Shown: positions 15,834-25,161 of the stretch, piece after piece
Position numbering within the stretch: the stretch's first letter is position 1
How the letters are laid out: each line of letters opens with the position of its first letter
Origin: Chthonobacter albigriseus
GTDB lineage: Bacteria > Pseudomonadota > Alphaproteobacteria > Rhizobiales > Pleomorphomonadaceae
NCBI RefSeq assembly: GCF_013839445.1
Contig: NZ_JACDIT010000005.1
Coordinates: 248,001 to 312,000 of the forward strand
Direction: 5' to 3'
Length of the DNA: 64,000 nt
The notes under the pieces: model-generated
Seen by the model: only the letters and a program-made list of their open reading frames with translations
Database searches by the model: none
What the model was told of the DNA's origin: nothing
Made by a program: the position numbers and the translations under genes

Positions 15834-16334
15834 TCAGGCTTCTCCCATGGTCTCGATCAGTGAATGGTCCAGCGCCTCGCGGGCGTTCTTGCCCGCCCAG
15901 ACGACGAACTGGAAGGACTGGTAGAAGCGCTCGCAGGACGAAAGAGCATTCTCCAGCATGGATTCGATCTGCTCGTCGCTGGCCTCCGCCTGTCCGGCCA
16001 GGATCAGGGCGTGGCGGTACATGATCACGCCCTCGCGCTGCCAGAGGTCGAAGTGGCCGATCCAGAGTTGCTCGTTGACGAGGCTGAGCAGCTTGACCAC
16101 CTCGGTGCGGCGGGCGTCCAGAACCTTGATGTCAAAGGCGCAGGCCAGGTGCAGCGCCTCCATGTCCTCCATCCAGGAAAAGGATACGTGATAGTCGCAC
16201 CAGTTGCCCTGAATGGACACGGTGATCTCGTCCTCGCCCGACCGCTCGAACGACCAGTCGTTCTGGGCGGCGATGAGCTCGATCGAGTCGACTGGATTGC
16301 TTGGCCGTTCGGAATGAACATCGATGAGGGTCAC
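15834..16334 (-). CDS. YbjN domain protein
   Basis: The 166-residue cytoplasmic protein fits the YbjN family, described as putative sensory transduction regulators, with a fold like type III secretion chaperones. Family segments seen are NDWSFERSGEDEITVSI, WCDYHVSFSWMEDMEALHLACAFD, LLSLVNEQLWIGHFDLW and CERFYQSFQFVVWAGKNAREALD. The start is GTG 16334 behind GGAGGT at good spacing. The specific role is unknown. It is one of the more conserved genes of this order and lies near lgt and ubiK. Confidence 0.88.
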   Translation of the reverse strand: MTLIDVHSERPSNPVDSIELIAAQNDWSFERSGEDEITVSIQGNWCDYHVSFSWMEDMEALHLACAFDIKVLDARRTEVVKLLSLVNEQLWIGHFDLWQREGVIMYRHALILAGQAEASDEQIESMLENALSSCERFYQSFQFVVWAGKNAREALDHSLIETMGEA

Positions 16335-16716
16335 GATCGACCTCCAAGGTTGCGGCTGGACTCCAGCGCGCGGCTACCTCAGGACGCGTCCGCGAGCCAG
16401 CGGCCGGCCGCCGTGGCCTTCGTCGCGTCCCCGAACCGGTGACCGCCCCACGGGAGACGGTGCGGGGTCAGCCGGTGTGGCACCCATGGGCGCAAACGCA
16501 ACCCACGGGAATCCGTTGCGAGCATCCTCGGCGCGGGCCGACACAACCCCTTGGGTCGGAAGCCCGAATCTCATCTTCATCCAGTATAGGCAGGTGAAGC
16601 GGGGCCAAGGAATGGTTCGCTCGCGTTTTTGGTGAATCTGTTGCTTCCGTGCCGAGAGCCTGTGGACGACCCATGCGTCCGCCGCAGGGCTCGGCGGTGC
16701 AACATCGCGGAGCGCC
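16335..16716. other. Gene-free region between ubiK and the YbjN gene
   Basis: These 382 bases hold no convincing gene. A TATACT element on the minus strand (16588-16583) is a good -10 hexamer but has no clear -35 at 16-18 bases. If used, the YbjN gene would have a leader of about 240 bases. A short imperfect inverted repeat (CCATGGG with CCCACGG) lies near 16490-16510. Open frames across it are GC-bias shadows. Confidence 0.5.
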
Positions 16717-17049
16717 TCAGTTCCCGCCGGACGCGCCGTCGGGCGGCGTCGCGGCGGCCGGGCCGGTCGCGTCCGCGGCGGGGCGGACGGACGCCAGATG
16801 GACGGCCAACTGGCCCTCCAAGGCGGCCACGCGGGCGGAGAGGCGTTCCACCTCCGCCAGCGCCTTGGCCGCCAGCTCCTGGGCGATCTCCAGGTCTTCC
16901 CGGCGGACCAGGTCCATCTCGGATGCGACCCGGTCGGCCTGGGTGCGCAGCACCGTCTCCACTTCGCGACGGGCCGACTGGGCGACGCCGGCGGCATCGT
17001 TCATCAGCTTGGCGAACTCATCGAGGATGCGGCTCTGGCCGTCTGACAT
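16717..17049 (-). CDS. ubiK: UbiK-type accessory factor (BMFP domain)
   Basis: A 110-residue protein of the YqiC/BMFP family, called UbiK for its accessory role in aerobic ubiquinone synthesis in E. coli. The start SRILDEFAKLMNDAAGVAQSARREVETVLRTQ and the coiled coil LVRREDLEIAQELAAKALAEVERLSARVAALEGQL match the family: an amphipathic N-terminal helix and a trimeric C-terminal coiled coil. A disordered Ala/Pro/Gly tail ends it. It faces lgt across a 17163-17495 gene; in related genomes it is often adjacent to lgt. Confidence 0.85.
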   Translation of the reverse strand: MSDGQSRILDEFAKLMNDAAGVAQSARREVETVLRTQADRVASEMDLVRREDLEIAQELAAKALAEVERLSARVAALEGQLAVHLASVRPAADATGPAAATPPDGASGGN

Positions 17050-17162
17050 GGCTCACTCCCGTCGGCGGAGGGGTCCGCCGTCAAAACGCGTGGGGCAAGG
17101 TGCCCCACGGCGGGAATGTGGCCCTCAACCGGGCGGCAATCAAGCCGGCCTTTGGAACGGCG

Positions 17163-17495
17163 TCACTCGGTGAAGCGGAAGGTGGCGACTTCGCAGACGT
17201 TGACGTCCTCCTGGATCGCCTCGCGGCCGTCTTCCAGAACCGCCTTGAAGTCGTACTTGCAGTAGCCGGTGCCGTCGTCGATGTTGATGATGATGTTCTC
17301 GCCCGCGCCGAGCATGTCCTGGCCGAGGATGTCTTCCTCCCAGGTGTTGGCGCCGACGTTCGAGGCGTAGAACTCGCGAATCTCCGACGAGGTCTCGTTG
17401 ATGACGCGGACGCGGCGGTCCAGCGCGAAGGCGCTCCCGGCGACGGAGACGAGCGCAACGGCGGCAGCACAAGCCACCGCGAATCCCTTGACCAT
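17163..17495 (-). CDS. Small secreted protein with WEEDILG motif
   Basis: The mature part of this 110-residue protein follows a clear Sec signal peptide (MVKGFAVACAAAVALVSVAGSAFA). It then reads RRVRVINETSSEIREFYAS, WEEDILGQDMLGAGENI, and two Cys residues in CKYDFKAVL and NVCEVATF that could form a disulphide. The pattern matches a family of small periplasmic proteins widespread in Hyphomicrobiales, often mislabelled as argininosuccinate lyase; function is unknown. ATG 17495 is preferred over the frame start at 17597, because it begins the signal peptide and follows GGGGGA. Confidence 0.75.
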   Translation of the reverse strand: MVKGFAVACAAAVALVSVAGSAFALDRRVRVINETSSEIREFYASNVGANTWEEDILGQDMLGAGENIIINIDDGTGYCKYDFKAVLEDGREAIQEDVNVCEVATFRFTE

Positions 17496-17723
17496 GTATT
17501 CCCCCCAGTCGTGGTTGGGTCCGGCGGCGGCCCGCGGCTCACCGCAAGCAGGATCGATGTTCTGCCTGACAAAATATGCATCAGGATTCGTATACATCTA
17601 GATAACCGCAGGCCTTGTGCGCCCTCCGTCTCCGGGCGGGCGCGGCGGCCGACGCGCTCCGGCTTGACCTCGCACTGCGCATCCCGCAAACGTGCGGCAC
17701 CGTTCCCCGCGCCCAGGTTCGCG

Positions 17724-18551
17724 ATGCCGCTCTTCGCCTTGCCGTTTCCGGCCATCAGTCCGGAACTCATCGAGATCGGACCGTTCGTGATCCGGTGGTA
17801 CGCGCTCGCCTACATCACGGGGCTGCTGTTCGGCTGGTGGTATCTGCGCCGGCTGGTCTCCACGCCCGGGCTGTGGGGCGATCAGCGCAGACCCGGAACG
17901 CTCGACATCGACGACCTTCTGGTGTGGATCACGCTCGGCATCATCCTCGGCGGGCGGATCGGCTACATCCTGTTCTACAACTTCGCCTCCTACCGGGCCG
18001 CGCCGTGGGAGATCCTGATGATCTGGCACGGCGGCATGTCGTTCCACGGCGGCCTCATCGGGGCGGCGCTGGCGATGGCGCTCTTCGCGCGCAGACGGGA
18101 CCTCAACGTCTGGTCGGTGTTCGATCTGGCGGCCGCGGCCGTGCCGGTGGGCCTGTTCCTCGGGCGAATTGCCAACTTCATCAACGGCGAACTGTTCGGC
18201 CGGCCCTCGGACGTGCCGTGGGCGGTGATGTTTCCCGCGGGCGGCGGGATCCCGCGTCATCCAAGCCAGCTCTACGAGGCCGGACTGGAGGGGCTGCTCA
18301 CCTTCATCGTGCTGACGGTCGCCGTGCGGCTCGGCGGGCTGAAGCGGCCGGGGCTGGTGACGGGGCTGTTCGGTATTCTCTACGGGCTGTCGCGGATCTT
18401 CGTGGAGTTCTTCCGGGAGCCCGATCCGCAGGTCGGCTATCTCGCCCTCGACGTCGTGACGATGGGGATGGTGCTCTCGCTGCCGCTCGTCCTCGTCGGC
18501 GGCGGCTTCCTTGTCCTTGCCCTTTCCGGCCGTACGAGGTCGACGCGATGA
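17724..18551 (+). CDS. lgt: Prolipoprotein diacylglyceryl transferase
   Basis: Lgt transfers diacylglycerol from phosphatidylglycerol to the lipobox Cys of prolipoproteins in the inner membrane. The 275-residue protein is a multi-pass membrane protein with all landmarks: IGPFVIRWYALAYITGLLFG, the WHGGMSFHGGLIG segment with the conserved His, and the signature GRIANFINGELFG. The longer open frame from 16629 is a shadow; ATG 17724 fits the family. Its stop overlaps the next gene (ATGA). Confidence 0.96.
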   Translation: MPLFALPFPAISPELIEIGPFVIRWYALAYITGLLFGWWYLRRLVSTPGLWGDQRRPGTLDIDDLLVWITLGIILGGRIGYILFYNFASYRAAPWEILMIWHGGMSFHGGLIGAALAMALFARRRDLNVWSVFDLAAAAVPVGLFLGRIANFINGELFGRPSDVPWAVMFPAGGGIPRHPSQLYEAGLEGLLTFIVLTVAVRLGGLKRPGLVTGLFGILYGLSRIFVEFFREPDPQVGYLALDVVTMGMVLSLPLVLVGGGFLVLALSGRTRSTR

Positions 18552-19630
18552 ATGCGCTGTCCGAGAAGATCCGGGCGCTGATCGAGGCGACCGGGCCTAT
18601 GCCCGTTTCGGACTTCATGGCGCTCGCGCTCGGCGATCCGGAACACGGCTACTACACCACGCGCGAACCGTTCGGCGCGGCCGGCGACTTCACCACCGCG
18701 CCGGAGATCAGCCAGATGTTCGGCGAGCTGATCGGGATCTGGTCGATTGCTGTGTTCGAGGCGCTCGGCCGGCCGGAGCGCTTCGTGCTTGCCGAGCTGG
18801 GTCCCGGACGCGGCACGCTGATGGCGGACGCCCTGCGGGCCGCGCGGATCCGTCCCGCCTTCACCGCCGGGGCGGAAGTCCATCTGGTGGAGACCAGCCC
18901 GCGGCTGCGGGCGCTGCAGGCGGAAGCGCTGGCCGGGCTCGCCGAACCGGTCTGGCACGACCGGGTGGAGGACCTGCCGGCGGGGCCGGCGATCGTGATC
19001 GCCAACGAGTTCTTCGACGCGCTGCCGATCCGGCAGCTGGTGCGCACCGAAGCGGGCTGGCGGGAGCGGATGATCGGGCTCGGCGACGACGGCCGGCTCG
19101 TGTTCGGCGCAGGTGCGAGCGGCATCGATCCGATCCTGGTGCCGGACCACGCCCGGCGCGCGCCGGTCGGCACGGTCGTGGAGATCGCGCCGGCGGCGGC
19201 GGCGGTGATGGGCGAGCTGGCCGAGCGGGTGGTGCGCCACGGTGGCATCGTGCTCGCCATCGACTACGGCTCGGCGGTGCCGGGAACGGGCGACACGCTG
19301 CAGGCGCTGCACCGCCATGCCAGCGTCGACGTGCTGGAGAACCCGGGCGAGGCGGACGTCACCGCGCATGTGGATTTCGCTGAGCTGGCGATGGTGGCGC
19401 GCGAATTCGGCGCCACCGTCCATGGACCGGTGGAGCAGGGCGACTTCCTGGTCGCGCTGGGGCTCGTGGAGCGCGCCGGCACGCTCGGCCGCGACAAGGA
19501 CGAGGCGACCCGGGCGGACCTTGTGACGGCCGTGGAGCGGCTCGCCGCACCCGAGCAGATGGGGCGGCTGTTCAAGGCGATGGCGGTGTCGAGCGGGATC
19601 CGCGTGCCGGGCTTCGGAAGGTCCGGCTGA
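18548..19630 (+). CDS. NDUFAF7/MidA-type SAM-dependent methyltransferase
   Basis: A 360-residue class I methyltransferase of the DUF185 family. The eukaryotic relative NDUFAF7 methylates an arginine of complex I subunit NDUFS2; the bacterial substrate is not established. Landmarks are the start MPVSDFMALALGDPEHGYYT, GDFTTAPEISQMFGELIG, the SAM loop LAELGPGRGTLMADAL, VIANEFFDALPIRQLV, and AIDYGSAVPGTGDTLQA. The start ATG overlaps the lgt stop by four bases, so the two are coupled; this pairing is common in Hyphomicrobiales. Confidence 0.92.
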   Translation: MNALSEKIRALIEATGPMPVSDFMALALGDPEHGYYTTREPFGAAGDFTTAPEISQMFGELIGIWSIAVFEALGRPERFVLAELGPGRGTLMADALRAARIRPAFTAGAEVHLVETSPRLRALQAEALAGLAEPVWHDRVEDLPAGPAIVIANEFFDALPIRQLVRTEAGWRERMIGLGDDGRLVFGAGASGIDPILVPDHARRAPVGTVVEIAPAAAAVMGELAERVVRHGGIVLAIDYGSAVPGTGDTLQALHRHASVDVLENPGEADVTAHVDFAELAMVAREFGATVHGPVEQGDFLVALGLVERAGTLGRDKDEATRADLVTAVERLAAPEQMGRLFKAMAVSSGIRVPGFGRSG

Positions 19631-19636
19631 GGCCGG

Positions 19637-20569
19637 TCAGTCGAACAGGCTGGAGACCGACTGCTCGGCTGCGGTCCGGGCGATGGCCTCGCCCATCAGC
19701 GGCGCGATCGAGATGACGCGCAGCTTGGGGCTGTCCTTCACCGCCGCTGTCGGCTGGATGGAATCGGTGATCACCATTTCCTTCAGCCGGCTATCGGTGA
19801 TGCGGGCGACGGCGCCGCCGGAGAGCACGCCGTGGGTGGCGTAGGCGGTGACCGAGCGGGCGCCCTTGTTGAGGAGGGCGTCGCCGGCGTTGCAAAGCGT
19901 GCCGCCGCTGTCGACGATGTCGTCGACGAGGATGCAGTCGCGCCCTTCCACCGAGCCGATGATGTTCATCACCTCCGATTCGCCCGGCCGCTCGCGGCGC
20001 TTGTCGACGATGGCGAGCGGGGCGTCGATGCGCTTGGCGAGCGCGCGGGCGCGGACCACGCCGCCGACGTCGGGCGAGACGACCGTCACGTTGTCAACGG
20101 CGTAGCGCTCCTTGATGTCGCGGACGAGCACGGGCGCGCCGAACAGGTTGTCGGTCGGGATGTCGAAGAAGCCCTGGATCTGCCCGGCGTGCAGGTCGAG
20201 GGTGAGAACGCGGTCGACGCCGGCATGGGTGATCAGGTTGGCGACGAGCTTGGCGGAGATGGGCGTGCGGCCGGAGGAGCGGCGGTCCTGGCGGGCGTAG
20301 CCGAAATAGGGGAGCACCGCGGTGATGCGCTTGGCGGACGAGCGGCGGAGCGCGTCGGTGATGATCAGGAGCTCCATCAGGTTGTCGTTGGCCGGGTAGC
20401 TGGTCGACTGGATGATGAAGGCGTCCTCGCCGCGGACGTTCTCCTGGATCTCGACGAAGATCTCCTGGTCGGCAAACCGTCGGACGAGGGTCTTGGTGAG
20501 GTCCAGGTCGAGATAGCCGGCGATCGCCTCGGAGAGCGCGCGGTTGGAGTTGCCTGAAACCAGTTTCAT
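19637..20569 (-). CDS. prs: Ribose-phosphate pyrophosphokinase
   Basis: Prs makes PRPP from ribose 5-phosphate and ATP for nucleotide, His and Trp synthesis. The 310-residue protein starts [20 protein letters not shown] behind GAGGGTGG. It has [45 protein letters not shown], the cation-binding [14 protein letters not shown], the flexible loop [11 protein letters not shown], and the PRPP loop [15 protein letters not shown]. An upstream extension of the frame to 20686 crosses a G/C-rich palindromic leader and is rejected. It is convergent with the methyltransferase. Confidence 0.97.
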   Translation of the reverse strand: MKLVSGNSNRALSEAIAGYLDLDLTKTLVRRFADQEIFVEIQENVRGEDAFIIQSTSYPANDNLMELLIITDALRRSSAKRITAVLPYFGYARQDRRSSGRTPISAKLVANLITHAGVDRVLTLDLHAGQIQGFFDIPTDNLFGAPVLVRDIKERYAVDNVTVVSPDVGGVVRARALAKRIDAPLAIVDKRRERPGESEVMNIIGSVEGRDCILVDDIVDSGGTLCNAGDALLNKGARSVTAYATHGVLSGGAVARITDSRLKEMVITDSIQPTAAVKDSPKLRVISIAPLMGEAIARTAAEQSVSSLFD

Positions 20570-20759
20570 GAAAGAGCCACCCTCGACGGCGAGCGGATCA
20601 ACGCCGGCCGGCCCCGGGGCCCGTCGGCACGATCGCGTCCACTTGATGGCCGGGCTTTTAGCAGCGCGCCGGGGCCAGGACAACACGACCTGTCGTCGTA
20701 GCGGGAGGTTCTCCCCTGCACGGCACGATGACGTCGGTATGACGCAGGCCGCGAGGCGC

Positions 20760-21371
20760 TCAGATCGCCGTCGCTGCGGCTGCGGCCACGGCGGCCGGCG
20801 GCCCGTCCTCGGAGGGCACCTGGTTCACCCAGGCATAGAGGCCTTCGATGGTGCGCGCGGCGACGTTGGAGAGAATCTCCTCGCTGACGCCGGCCCAGGG
20901 ATCGCTCGAGCTGGTCGTCCCGAGCTCGAAGCCGGTGACGCGGTGCAGGAGCTTGTTGTTGGAGTCCAGCACGTCCCAGACGTAGGTGAGGTTGACGCCC
21001 TGGTCGCCGCCGACCGCGGAGAGGTAGCCGAGCACGCGGTAGCTGGCGGTCGGATCGCCGCGGCGGACCAGCGTCAGGCCGCGCGCCTTGGCGGAGCGAC
21101 CGAGGGCGCTCGCCAGATCGTCCGCCTTGTTGGTCGGAACACCCAGGATCTGGTTGAACTGGAAGGTTGCCTGCGCCGCGGGGATCGGCGGCACGGTCGG
21201 GCGGGTCGCCTCCGGCGGCGCGGGGACGGTGGGTCCGGCCAAGGTCGCCGGGTTCGATGCGGAGGGGCCCTCCAGGCTCTGGCAGCCGGCGAGCGTGCCG
21301 GCCAGCAGCGCGGCCGCCAGCATCCTTGAGGATAGGCCTTCGACGCTCCGGCGGCGTGCGGCATCAAACAT
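20760..21371 (-). CDS. Putative lipoprotein of unknown function
   Basis: The N-terminus [30 protein letters not shown] has a type II signal peptide with lipobox LAGC and lipidated Cys30. A Pro/Ala-rich linker follows, and then a folded domain: [59 protein letters not shown] and HRVTGFELG. The 203-residue form from ATG 21371 follows GGGGGAAGA. The domain recalls small envelope lipoproteins of unknown function conserved in the order. The lgt gene about 3 kb away would process it. Confidence 0.75.
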   Translation of the reverse strand: MFDAARRRSVEGLSSRMLAAALLAGTLAGCQSLEGPSASNPATLAGPTVPAPPEATRPTVPPIPAAQATFQFNQILGVPTNKADDLASALGRSAKARGLTLVRRGDPTASYRVLGYLSAVGGDQGVNLTYVWDVLDSNNKLLHRVTGFELGTTSSSDPWAGVSEEILSNVAARTIEGLYAWVNQVPSEDGPPAAVAAAAATAI

Positions 21372-21446
21372 CAAGGTCTTCCCCCCGCGTGATTCATTGT
21401 CCGCTTCATGCCCGTTTGTGAACGAGGCGAAGGCCGGGTTCAAGCC

Positions 21447-22601
21447 TCACCCGACGACGGACAGCTCGATGGGCAGGGTGGAGAGCGGTTCGGGTGCCGC
21501 TTCGGTGGTCAGGTAGGTGCGGCCGAGGCACATGGCCGTGCCGCTGTCGGAGTCCATCAGGATCATGTGGGCGAAGAGCGTCATGCCCGGCAGGATCGGC
21601 GCCGGGTTGCCCCGGTAGAACATCGGCATGTCCATCCAGCTCGGCGTGAACCGCGCGCCCAGCGAATAGCCGCAGGCGTTCAGCCGGTGCTTCTCCATGC
21701 CCCAGGTATCCATGACGCGGGCGTGGGCGTCGAAGACGTCGCCGAAGCTGGAGCCAGGGCGCATGGCGCCCTCCACGGCGGCGAGCGCCTCGGCCGCGGC
21801 GTCGAAGAGGATGCGGTGGCGTTCGGTGGGCGCGCCGACGATCACGGTTCGCATCAGCGCCGCGTGGTAGTGGCGATAGACGCCGGCGAATTCCAGCGTC
21901 AGCTGGTCGTTGTCGGACAGGCGCCGCCGACCGGCCTTGTAGCGGCAGAGGAGGGCGTCCGGCCCGGAGCCGATGATCACCTCGTTGGCAGGGTAGTCGC
22001 CGCCGCCTTCGAAGATCGTGCCCTGCAGGACGGCGAGGATGCGGCCCTCGTCGGCGCCCGGCCGGATCTCGGCCAGCGCGCTGGTGTAGGCGAGGTCGCC
22101 GAGCCGGGCCGCCTCGCGGACGTAGGCGATCTCGGCAGGGGACTTCACCAGCCGCAGCGTGCCCACCACGTCGGAGGCGTCCACCAGCTCGGCGAACCCC
22201 TCCATCGCCTCTTCCAGGGCGCGGCCGTTGCGAGCCGTCAGGCCGTGGGTGTCGAACTCCACGCCGATCGTGGCGGTGACGAGGCCCATCTCGGAAAGGA
22301 GATGGCGCAGCTGGTCGGCCGGGCCGGCGTCGGCGCGGTCCACCCAGATCCGGATGTCCTCGACGATCGACGTGTGCTCGGCCTGGCGCAGGTCCGCCGA
22401 CCGGGTGAGCAGCGCGATCCGCCCGTCGGCGGTCAGCACCATCGACTGGAAGAAGCAGAAGCCGAAGGTGTCGTAGCCGGTCAGCCAGTACATCGATTCC
22501 TGGGCGAACAGCAGCATGGCGTCCAGCCCGCGCTCGGCCATGACGGCGCGGACGGCGCTCTGGCGTCCGGCGAATTCGGAGCGATCGAAGTGTATGGCCA
22601 T
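21447..22601 (-). CDS. Creatinase-fold (M24-like) protein lacking metal ligands
   Basis: A 384-residue protein with an N-terminal creatinase domain (LDAMLLFAQESMYWLTGYDTFGFCFFQSMVLTADG) and a C-terminal pita-bread domain. All five metal-binding positions of M24 peptidases appear changed: the segments read LLCRYKAG, LTLEFAGVYRHYHAALMRT, LNACGYSLGARF, and FAHMILMD, instead of the His, Asp, Asp, HGxG His and Glu forms. This points to a metal-independent hydrolase such as creatinase, or to the ectoine hydrolase DoeA branch, rather than an aminopeptidase. It sits 15 bases after pgeF, so they are probably co-transcribed. Confidence 0.8.
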   Translation of the reverse strand: MAIHFDRSEFAGRQSAVRAVMAERGLDAMLLFAQESMYWLTGYDTFGFCFFQSMVLTADGRIALLTRSADLRQAEHTSIVEDIRIWVDRADAGPADQLRHLLSEMGLVTATIGVEFDTHGLTARNGRALEEAMEGFAELVDASDVVGTLRLVKSPAEIAYVREAARLGDLAYTSALAEIRPGADEGRILAVLQGTIFEGGGDYPANEVIIGSGPDALLCRYKAGRRRLSDNDQLTLEFAGVYRHYHAALMRTVIVGAPTERHRILFDAAAEALAAVEGAMRPGSSFGDVFDAHARVMDTWGMEKHRLNACGYSLGARFTPSWMDMPMFYRGNPAPILPGMTLFAHMILMDSDSGTAMCLGRTYLTTEAAPEPLSTLPIELSVVG

Positions 22602-22616
22602 GCCGGTATCCAGTTC

Positions 22617-23390
22617 TCAGCGGGGGTCGAGGGCGATGGCGGACAGGTGGCGGCCGTAGTCGGGTTCGCCCCGGTGCGTCATACGCCGGTAGGAGAAGAA
22701 GCGCGTCTCGTCGGCGTAGGTACAGAGCCCGAGATCCTCTGCGTGGCCGACGCCGACCCGCGACAGGCGATCGAGGATGTAGGCGGGCAGGTCGAAGAGC
22801 GCATGGTCCGCGGTGGCGGCGGGCGTGAACCAGCGGCCGACGTCCTCGCCGGCGTCCCGGAAGCGCGCGACGAACTCGGGGCCGACCTCGTAGGCCGCGC
22901 CGGAGATCATCGGGCCGACCACGGCGACGATGCGGGCGCGGTCGGCGCCGAGGCGCTCCATGGCGTCGACAGTCGCCTCCAGGACGCCGGTGAAGGCGCC
23001 GCGCCAGCCGGCGTGTGCCGCGCCGACCACGCCGGCTTCGGCGTCTGCGAAGAGCACCGGGCCGCAATCGGCGGAGGAGACGGCGATGGCAAGGTCCGGC
23101 TCGCGGGTGACCACGGCGTCGGCCCGCGGGTTTTCCGACACGGTCCAGGGGGACGTGGCGACGACCACGTCGGGCGAGTGGATCTGGTAGCAGGAGACGA
23201 GCCGGTCGGCGGCGACTCCCATGGCGGCGGCGATGCGGGCGCGGTTCTGCAGCACGTGGTCCCGATCGTCGTCGGAGCCGAGCCCGGTGTTGAGGCTGGC
23301 GTAGACGCCCTCCGACACGCCACCCTCGCGGGTGAACCAGCCGTGCCGGAGTCCGGGCAGGGCCGAGAGGGTGGGGGAACGCACGACCAT
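22617..23390 (-). CDS. pgeF: PgeF, peptidoglycan editing factor (laccase-domain)
   Basis: PgeF (YfiH family) is a zinc protein; in E. coli it removes misincorporated serine-containing muropeptide precursors. Family landmarks are RHGWFTREGGVSEGVYASLNTG, YQIHSPDVV with a zinc His, SSADCGPVLFAD with the Cys ligand, and GAAHAGWRGAFTGVLEATVDAM with the second His. The 257-residue form from ATG 23390 follows a GAGGTG ribosome site and has the usual length. It precedes the M24-like gene in the same direction. Confidence 0.93.
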   Translation of the reverse strand: MVVRSPTLSALPGLRHGWFTREGGVSEGVYASLNTGLGSDDDRDHVLQNRARIAAAMGVAADRLVSCYQIHSPDVVVATSPWTVSENPRADAVVTREPDLAIAVSSADCGPVLFADAEAGVVGAAHAGWRGAFTGVLEATVDAMERLGADRARIVAVVGPMISGAAYEVGPEFVARFRDAGEDVGRWFTPAATADHALFDLPAYILDRLSRVGVGHAEDLGLCTYADETRFFSYRRMTHRGEPDYGRHLSAIALDPR

Positions 23391-23566
23391 GTCGAAGCAC
23401 CTCTTGGAAAGCCGGCGGATGGTGGCGGGGGACGGCTGACCTGTCAAAGGGGAAGCGAGGACAGCCCGGATCCGGGACGGAGGAAAGGCCCGCGTCCCTC
23501 GCTTGCCGCCGCTGCGTACGGGCGGTACACCACGGCGAACCGGTCCAATCCCGCAGGAGCCTTCCC

Positions 23567-24388
23567 ATGACCCTTTCCGCCGTCGGTCCGCTCGTCCTCA
23601 TCGGCGCGGGCAAGATGGGGGGCGCGATGCTCGCCGGATGGCTGGAGCGCGGGCTTCCCGCCGCCAACGCGATCGTCGTCGATCCCAATCTCGCCGGGGA
23701 GATGGCGGATCTCGTGACGCGCCACGGAGCGCGGGCGGTCGCCTCGGCGGCGGAAATCGGCGTCGAGCCCGCGGTGGTGGTGCTGGCGGTCAAGCCGCAG
23801 TCGATGGCCGCGGTCCTGCCTCAGGTCGCGCCGGTGATCGGACCGCGGACGGTGGTGATCTCGGTGGCGGCGGGCACGACGATCGCTACGCTTGCGGCCG
23901 CGCTTGGCAGCGGCCCGATTGTCCGGGTGATGCCGAATACCCCGGCGCAGGTCAGCCAGGGCATGTCCGTGGGCGTCGGCAACGCGGCGGTCACGGCCGC
24001 GGACCGGGACCTGGTCACCCGGCTGATGGACGCGGTGGGCAAGACTGCATGGGTCGACGACGAGGCGCTGATGGACGCGGTGACCGCCGTCTCCGGCTCG
24101 GGTCCGGCCTATGTCTTCCTGCTCGCGGAGTGCCTGGCGAAGGCCGCCGAGAAGGCCGGGCTGCCGCCGGACCTCGCCATGCTCGCCGCGCGCCAGACCG
24201 TTGCCGGCGCCGGTGCGCTGCTCGCCGCCTCGCCACTGGAGCCAGCGGTCCTGCGGCAGAACGTGACTTCCCCGGGCGGCACGACCGCGGCCGCGCTTGC
24301 CGTGCTGATGGCGGAGGGCGGGCTGCAGCCGCTGCTCGACGAGGCCGTCGCGGCGGCGGCCCGGCGCTCCCGCGAACTTGCGGGCTGA
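23567..24388 (+). CDS. proC: Pyrroline-5-carboxylate reductase
   Basis: ProC reduces pyrroline-5-carboxylate to proline with NAD(P)H. The 273-residue protein opens with the Rossmann motif LIGAGKMGGAMLAGWL, carries VVVLAVKPQ, IVRVMPNTPAQVSQGMS, and the family signature in the C-terminal helical domain: VTSPGGTTAAALAVLMAEGGLQPLLDEAV. AVSGSGPAYVFLLAE is the substrate region. It is divergent from pgeF and followed by a TetR-type regulator 72 bases on. Confidence 0.96.
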   Translation: MTLSAVGPLVLIGAGKMGGAMLAGWLERGLPAANAIVVDPNLAGEMADLVTRHGARAVASAAEIGVEPAVVVLAVKPQSMAAVLPQVAPVIGPRTVVISVAAGTTIATLAAALGSGPIVRVMPNTPAQVSQGMSVGVGNAAVTAADRDLVTRLMDAVGKTAWVDDEALMDAVTAVSGSGPAYVFLLAECLAKAAEKAGLPPDLAMLAARQTVAGAGALLAASPLEPAVLRQNVTSPGGTTAAALAVLMAEGGLQPLLDEAVAAAARRSRELAG

Positions 24389-24460
24389 TCGGCCTACAAT
24401 CCGCCATGACGGAGCCCTATCTCGTCTCAAGCGAGTGCATTCAACTCCCGGAGACGAGCC

Positions 24461-25135
24461 ATGGCAGGCAAGGCGGATACCCAGCGCGGCAGGATGATCG
24501 ACGCCTTCGTCGGCAGGCTCGCCACGCGCCCCTTCAACGAAGTCGAACTTGCCGATGTGGCGGCTGACGCCGGTGTCACGCTGGCCGACCTCCGGCGCGA
24601 GTTCGACGGGCGGCATGCGCTGCTCAAGGCTTTCGTCCAGCGGATCGACACGGCGGTGCTCGCCGGCGACGATCCCGCGATGGCGGACCAGCCGCCGCGC
24701 GACCGCGTGTTCGACGTGCTGATGCGCCGGCTCGACGTGCTTGCGCCGCACAAGGAAGCGGTCCGGTCGCTGCTGCGCTCCGTGCGCGGCGATCCGGGGA
24801 CGGCGTTGTTCGTCAACGGCCTCGTCACCCGCTCGATGAGCTACATGCTGGCGGCCGCGCGGGTTTCCACCGGCGGGCGGCGCGGCGCGCTGAAGGCGCA
24901 GGGCCTTGCCTTCGCCTGGGCGCGGATCGTCGACGTTTGGATCGACGATCCCGATCCGGGGCTGGCCCGGACGATGGTCGAGGTGGATCGCGCCCTCTCC
25001 CGCGGGGAGCGGGCGCTCGACATGGTGGACCGGCTCTGCTCCGGCCTGTCACGTCTCGACGAGGGCCTCTCCCGGTTCCGCGGCCGCAGGCGCGGCGACA
25101 GGCCGGCCGAAGGCGTCGCCGGCGAGGGAATCTGA
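24461..25135 (+). CDS. TetR-family-like protein
   Basis: A 224-residue protein with an N-terminal helix-turn-helix that fits TetR: GRMIDAFVGRLATRPFNEVELADVAADAGVTLADLRREFDGRHALLKAF. The ligand-type helical domain follows (VFDVLMRRLDVLAPHKEAVRSLLR and LVTRSMSYMLAAARVS). The tail is Arg-rich. It resembles TetR-like proteins of alphaproteobacteria that are close to the COQ9 fold (short DNA-binding-like part and W-rich helix AFAWARIVDVWID), so a role as a regulator is likely but not certain. A strong hairpin follows. Confidence 0.75.
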   Translation: MAGKADTQRGRMIDAFVGRLATRPFNEVELADVAADAGVTLADLRREFDGRHALLKAFVQRIDTAVLAGDDPAMADQPPRDRVFDVLMRRLDVLAPHKEAVRSLLRSVRGDPGTALFVNGLVTRSMSYMLAAARVSTGGRRGALKAQGLAFAWARIVDVWIDDPDPGLARTMVEVDRALSRGERALDMVDRLCSGLSRLDEGLSRFRGRRRGDRPAEGVAGEGI

Positions 25136-25161
25136 GCCTTCCAACGGGTGCCGAAACGAAA

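Noticed and set aside
16374-16997. 207-codon open frame on the minus strand across the ubiK gene
   Set aside because: Its first part is a shadow of ubiK in another frame; the rest has no recognisable feature.
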